Positions 59,088-64,000 of a stretch of DNA of 64,000 nucleotides are shown here, one piece after another. The DNA is from Grifola frondosa (taxonomy: Eukaryota > Basidiomycota > Agaricomycetes > Polyporales > Grifolaceae). The stretch is taken from assembly GCA_001683735.1 (NCBI GenBank), contig LUGG01000013.1, positions 62,001 through 126,000 on the forward strand, in the 5' to 3' direction. The position numbers and the translations under genes were made by a program. Each line of letters starts with the position of its first letter. Position 1 is the first letter of the stretch. Under the pieces are notes generated by a model, which saw only the letters and a list, made by a program, of their open reading frames with translations, searched no databases and was not told where the DNA came from.

Positions 59088-59531
59088 CGCTGAGTGGACC
59101 GCTACATATATGTTCGACGCACATCTTGAATGCCAATTAGAATGTATCGCACACGAAAATATTTTTAATTACTCAGAATTATCATAAAGCATTTCCTTAT
59201 GTCACATGCAGAGCAAATATATCCGGAGTGTGTCTTTACGTATGCTGCGACTGCATATTTTGCACAATGGGTCAAGTTTTACGCCACAAAAAGAGGTGGC
59301 TCATATGCAAGATTTGATGCGTACATTAGTAACAAGCATATTGTTTCTGAAAATTCACTCCAAAAATTCAAGATTCTTTTGGTAACTAAGCGGACAGTGA
59401 TGATACAATGAGGTTATTGTGAACCTACTTCAACATTTGCGCTAGCCCCATATTGTTACTGGCAGGTCACAATATGCATTCGTATAGTTATCGAATATGC
59501 GGAGTCTCAATATCCTCTCACGTCTGCCGTG
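59088..59531 (-). repeat. Right terminal inverted repeat of the giant element
   Basis: It is the reverse complement of 36,036-36,478 with one substitution and one 1-bp length difference by eye. It is followed by the target duplication TGG and then array sequence GGGGAACAGTCCCGTTTAGC. Confidence 0.92.
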
Positions 59532-60078
59532 TGGTGCGGTGGGGAACAGTCCCGTTTAGCGAGTCAACAACCCACCGTGGCTGATGCACAGCCTGTGCCT
59601 CAGGTTGTTCCGGCGTATGCGTCCATCCATGGTCCGGTTATCCAACTACAACCGCAGTCATGCACCTAGCTTGGCCATCTTGTCATATCGACTACGCAGA
59701 TTGCTGATGTCCAGGATGTTCGTATGGTACGTTACTCTCGTGTATTTTCCGGGTCTTTATGCGTCCGGTGAAACCTACTCATCTCAGTTCCTCATGCATA
59801 CGACGAACTTTGATTGCTTCCTCGCATCCTCGGGGACCCGATGATATTCTGGCGTTGTTCCGGCGTCTTCAGTGAACACTGTCACCAATGTTTGGATGTG
59901 GAACCACGGCTACTGAGACGATTTACTCCAAGTTATTTGATTTGTTGTCTCGTGTTCCAGCGTTTCGTTCTTGTAGTCGAACGGCGCGGGGATATCATAG
60001 CACAGATGCGATCAATTAGATCATATTTTTTACGCACAGCGAGGCTCAGTGCAGCGCCGTGATGTCGTCCTCAATGGT

Positions 60079-60087
60079 GGATATAAG
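60079..60087 (+). promoter_or_regulatory. TATA box of DUF6533 copy 7
   Basis: GGATATAAG lies 69 bp upstream of the ATG. Confidence 0.6.
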
Positions 60088-60147
60088 AGTTGGACCTCTC
60101 CGACTCTCCCCAAGCATTCAATCTTAAGTCTTTCAAACTACCTCGTC

Positions 60148-61822
60148 ATGTCATCTGGTGTCGACGCAGAAGAGGATCAGCAACTGTGAGTCATGCTCAC
60201 CACAATCTTTCCTCATCTAATATATGCTATCGCATAGCTTCATTGCAATATGTTGTAATGCATCTGCACCCGGTCAGTGCAAGTTCAGTTATAATCGCAA
60301 GCCATTTTCACATTCCAATTCGTCGCAGCTCTCCTGGTCTATGAGTATCTAATCACGTTTGACCGTGAATATCAACTCGTCTGGAAGCGTCCATTTTCGG
60401 CAGCCACTTTAGTCTTTTTGCTGGCAAGATATCCCGTTCTTCTAGTGAACATTCTCAACATTCCAACCATATATCAACTGTCAACAAGGGTATAGTTCTT
60501 GTCTTATTCCTGTAGACTGTTTTAACCACTCAAAATTTGCAGAGCTGCTCCGCATTGGTGTGGTTGAATACAGCTTTAGAGTTTCTCTTCGTTTTGCTTG
60601 TGGCCGGTGAGTCTCCATTGGCTATGTGATCCTCCTACTTCTAACTGACCATCTGTATTTTCTAAAGCATTCTCAGGTCTCCGAGCGTATGCGTTGTCTG
60701 GTCGTCGATGGCACATTGCTTCGTTCGTATTCATCCTGTCACTGGTTTTCGTCGGCACTACACTGGTGAGCCCTGTCCTCTGCATTGAGTTTGCCATGTA
60801 ACTGAAGTATAACACATCCTTTTTTTAGTTTGTGGATGTGCAGCAAGTAGTGATTGTAGCTGCACCTCCCATCAATTGCACAGTAGTCTCTTTGGTCTCA
60901 CTGGAGCTCACAAACATGCCAGTGAAATTCGTTGATGTCACTGCATCTTGTCGACTGAATCCTTATGTCGTATAGATGTATGCATTGCTATCGGCATCGT
61001 ACTCCTCAAGAGCTCAGCTCATGTAATACTCGCAGTGACGTCCGTAGCGCGTGCGACGACAATCACTGCGGATATACTTGTGCTTGTTGTAACTGTACAC
61101 CAGACATACTGGAGAAGTCAAGGTGCTGCAGAGGCTACTCTCCGAACTCCATTGCACGCTTTAATCTTGAGGGATGGTCAGTATCGATTCCTGCCTCGCT
61201 TTGCGCACCGACCTAATGCACCTCATCAGGTACAGTATACTTCTTGTAAGTCACGAATAGTCAAGGCAGCCCTGATGTTATTTTAACAACCATACATACA
61301 TCTCATAGAGCCTTGTTGATCTTGAACATTGCAGATATCATATTCGTATATTTGGGAGAAACCTTTGTAAGTACATTCGTCTCGCATCCCTGCCGATACT
61401 CACTCACGAGACATATGTACCATCATCAGGACGATGCCTCGTATATCAGCACATTCATCGATCCGTCAGTAACCGCGATTAATTGCGCCTTATTTAATTT
61501 CTATTAATATCCGTTATCATACAGAGTAACGGCGATTATCATTTCACGGTTCATGCTCAATCTCCACGAAATAAATGCGCCCGTCAACAACAGCGAAGAT
61601 TCAAGTCAGTCATCGTCGGCTCGCTCGATCCACTTAACAACCTTCATTGAACCTTTCGGCGCACCTCTGGACCACGAGTTCTCGTTCTCTTCCGTGGATC
61701 CTAATGATTTGTGCGATGAAGCAGACCAAGCGACCGAGGGGGGAACGCGCTGCGCAGCGACGAGGAAGTGGTGTCGGGCCAGGCGAGCATTCCGGGGTTG
61801 TCTGAAGTCAGCGCAGTCGTAG
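60148..61822 (+). CDS. DUF6533 multi-pass membrane protein, copy 7 (tail frameshifted)
   Basis: Exon 1 encodes MSSGVDAEEDQQ; exon 3 has YEYLITFDREYQLVWKR and FLLARYPVLLVNIL. LRAYALSGRRW, VHQTYWRSQGA, TPLHALILRDG and LNLHEINAPVNNSED follow. In the last exon, the run GACCGAGGGGGGAACG has lost bases relative to copy 5 (GACCGAGGACGAGAACA), so the tail ends KWCRARRAFRGCLKSAQS at 61,822 instead of running to ...VVDNNV near 61,837. The membrane core is unaffected. The gene lies just right of the giant transposon, whose removal would place it 4.6 kb after copy 6, the normal array spacing. Confidence 0.8.
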
Positions 61823-61879
61823 ATAATAATGTATGAGATCACACTGAACCTGAATCTTGTAGGTAGTTAGGTCGGTATT

Positions 61880-64000
61880 GAATCATGTCACCCGAGAAAT
61901 GAACACACGTCAAGTTTGGCGATGCTGTTATGCCAGATGCCAGTGACGCTCTCTGTCAACTGCCAGAGAGCAACAGCAGGCAGAGTATACCGGGGTGAGA
62001 TCGTGCGCTGAAGCACGAGCCAAAAGTGGGTCGTACGTATTGCGAGTATCAGACACACCACTATCGAACCCTGATCATTGTCCACGGACTCGACAGCGCT
62101 GGCGAAAAACATCTAGAAGGGGTCCGCAAACACAAAAAGCGCGTTAGCGTCCCTCGTATATGTTCACAGCAAGCTGAGGCTGTAATGAGTATGCACGAGA
62201 TGAGACGGTGGTCAGCTGCTGTATGCACGAAGAGGGCACTGCACTTGCAGATTGAGAAGACAAATGAGCGCATGGGCGATTTTCCGCAGGTGCCAGAGGC
62301 GTGATGAGTGTAGTTGTTTGTGAGTGGAGATGCAAGTTGGGGACCGAACGGTGCTCTCGCGCCACCATTCATGAGTTGGTGGTCGCATGTGGCGCGGTGT
62401 ATATCTGCTTCTGCTAGCGTACAGCTTGTTTGCTTTTATATCGTGGCCATTTGACGTTTGATGATTTTGTACGTGACTGCGAGGATACCAAGTGTTTGCG
62501 GAGGGCCGGATGGTGACCTGGGTGAGCAACCGTCAGGAGTTCGTGTACATCTCACCTCATTCGCATTTGTGCCGCTTGCACGAGTGCGATGGGATAATTT
62601 GGCAATAGTCAAGAGCGGCGGATTCGGTGTGCACGTTGTTGACCACTTTGTCAAGATGTATAACTCTGAAACGATCGATAGATATTTGTAGACTAAAGTG
62701 ATCGGTTTTGAAGGAGGTATCAGACCAAGTAAGCATTCGCGGATCAATAAAGTTCGAACTTCGATCGAACTCATCCATCTGAAGTCAACGAGCCCTGGGT
62801 CTGAGACTGCGATGTTTATTCAGTTCCTGCGATGTCGTCTTCCCGCATGGCTCGTCTTCCCGCATGGCTCGTCGATGCTGCACTAGAAATAGAGTGCGTT
62901 TGTTCGTTGCAATCTTGAAATACGGTAGATACAGCACTTCATCACGACCTTCCACCGTACGGTCTCTTGTACAGAACTATGAATCCGGAATGTCACGATT
63001 GTTTACCTTGTGGGATCGTTCAACTTGTGCGGGTGAGGAAATGGCAGCGTCGTTCAATGGATGAGAGGACGATGAAAAAATTATTTCATATCTTGTGTGT
63101 AGATACGTTCGTTTGGGATCACCTGTAACATGTTCACTGAATTAACACAAGTAAAAAGATGAATACCAATATTCGCAACGCCAGACGCCCGCCCAACGAC
63201 CTGTCCTGACAGCCTGACAGAGCATACTACAACCACCGTGCGGGATATCACATGAAGCGTTAGCCGGAAGATAAGATGCTACGAATGTAACCCATACCGC
63301 AGTCAAACCCTGGTCGTCGTTCACGGTCTAGATTACTGGCGAGGACCACCATGAATGTATGCTCAGATTGGAAAACGGATCAGTATCCGGCATAGATATT
63401 GACCGCAAGCTTAGCACGTAGTGAGCACGCACAAGACGAGACAATCGTCAATATACAGCGGTTATGCTCACGCAGAGGGTGCCGCGCGCGATATGAGATC
63501 TGAGGGTCTAGCGCGAGCATGAGGATGCCTCGAACATGCTGAAGCCCGGCGACAGACATGAAACACAAGCTGTGCGATCGCAGTGGACGACTAGTGCCAG
63601 ACATCTGACGTGAGGTTGCGTCATGGCATAAGCAATCGCTATAATGGTAGTGATCGTATTGTATGGGTACATACCCGTCGTTAGCAATATGCGCAAGATG
63701 TTGCTCCTTCACACGATGAACGTGGTGATAACGCTGACCAGCGCGGGTTCCGAGCTTCTCTAGCGAGATTTGCCAGTGCGCATTCAATACCGCCCGGACA
63801 CCGAATGACTGCGTACCCGTAGGTACGAAACTCGTATTCCAGCGGTAGCATACATCAGGCGAAAATGCTTTCGGTTTTGCAGATGTAGTCAACAAGAGGC
63901 ATTGATGAAGAGATTTGGAGCGCCGCAGAGAATGAGCCGGCCAAAGACGTGCAAACCGCGCATACTTACAGTACGGCCGGTAGTAGCATAAAGGATCGAA
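61880..64000 (-). other. Conserved minus-strand candidate gene, unit 7, cut by window end
   Basis: The 3' block at 61,888-62,112 is well preserved (IRTTHFWLVLQRTISPRYTL; PAVALWQLTESVTGIWHN). The 5' part at 63,700-63,900 reads EYEFRTYGYAVI in one frame and DVCYRWNTSFVP in another and is shortened after that, so frames are broken. The 5' end lies beyond the window. The family is not recognised. Confidence 0.35.
62246..62720 (+). pseudogene. Copy of TF last exon and 3' flank, unit 7
   Basis: It starts at TTGCAGATTGAGAAGACAAA and keeps GATTTTCCGCAGGTGCCAG and the flank ending GTGATCGGTTTTGAA. It is an orphan last exon. Confidence 0.65.

Larger units (their letters stand above)
36036..59531. mobile_element. 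23.5-kb CACTA-type DNA transposon with cargo genes
   Basis: The element is bounded by inverted repeats of about 443 bp that start CACGGCAGACGTGAGAGG and end with its complement. TGG precedes the left end (36,033-36,035) and follows the right end (59,532-59,534). A 3-bp target duplication, termini starting CAC, and an internal Tnp2 transposase are all hallmarks of the CACTA (En/Spm) superfamily. Joining the flanks with one TGG gives CCCACTGCTGGTGCGGTG, matching CCCAGCACTGGTGCGATG at the same place in unit 3, so the empty site can be read directly. About a dozen genes or fragments lie inside, on both strands. Length and cargo are unusual; the termini are much longer than the 10-30 bp typical of plant CACTA elements. 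Confidence 0.88.

Noticed and set aside
59199..59411. 70-residue ORF inside the right terminus (also present inverted at the left end)
   Set aside because: Its conservation is explained by the identity of the terminal repeats; no start context or family motif.
36036..59531. Interpretation as a Helitron or a Starship-type element
   Set aside because: Inverted termini with a 3-bp target duplication and a Tnp2 transposase contradict a Helitron; no DUF3435-type captain recombinase lies at the end, as Starships have.

Overview
The window looks like a chromosomal stretch of an Agaricomycete (Basidiomycota). Genes are split by many introns of about 45-65 bp with GT..AG ends. The protein families also fit: a fungal Zn2Cys6 regulator, DUF6533 membrane proteins, an F-box gene, and a WD40 protein with a C-terminal membrane anchor. 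No phage, bacterial or viral genes were seen.

Region 1 (1-4.9 kb) holds one apparently intact Zn2Cys6 transcription factor (TF). Region 2 (5.1-36.0 kb, resuming at 59.5-64.0 kb) is a tandem array of seven chimeric units with a period of about 4.6-5.0 kb. Each unit has a plus-strand DUF6533 gene, usually with a conserved TATA box 60-85 bp upstream of the ATG. On the minus strand there is a conserved but mostly broken candidate gene. Embedded in that block in six of seven units is a copy of the last TF exon plus its 3' flank. Several events have edited the array. A tyrosine-recombinase fragment replaced the promoter and start codon of copy 4. A composite insertion (fold-back plus a 265-bp MITE) lies between units 4 and 5. 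An inverted, decayed copy of the TF promoter and 5' exon lies between units 5 and 6. Units 3 and 6 share a nearly identical tract.

Region 3 (36,036-59,531) is a 23.5-kb element inserted cleanly into the array. It has ~443-bp terminal inverted repeats that differ at only two places by eye, ends reading CACGG...CCGTG, and a 3-bp target duplication (TGG). Removing it and one TGG restores the sequence seen in uninterrupted units. It encodes a Tnp2-type transposase, which fits the CACTA (En/Spm) superfamily. It also carries an unusual load: an Spt5-like NGN/KOW gene next to the right terminus, a WD40 gene, an F-box gene, an Hsp104 fragment, several Agaricomycete genes of unknown function, two very small genes near the left end, a minisatellite, and a SINE-like insertion with a 13-bp target duplication. 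The near-identical termini point to recent movement, although the transposase has an apparent one-base frameshift.

Exon boundaries were inferred by eye from splice sites, reading frame and comparison between repeat copies. The DUF6533, TF, Spt5-like, WD40 and Tnp2 calls rest on recognisable motifs. The minus-strand array genes and several cargo genes have no function I can name.
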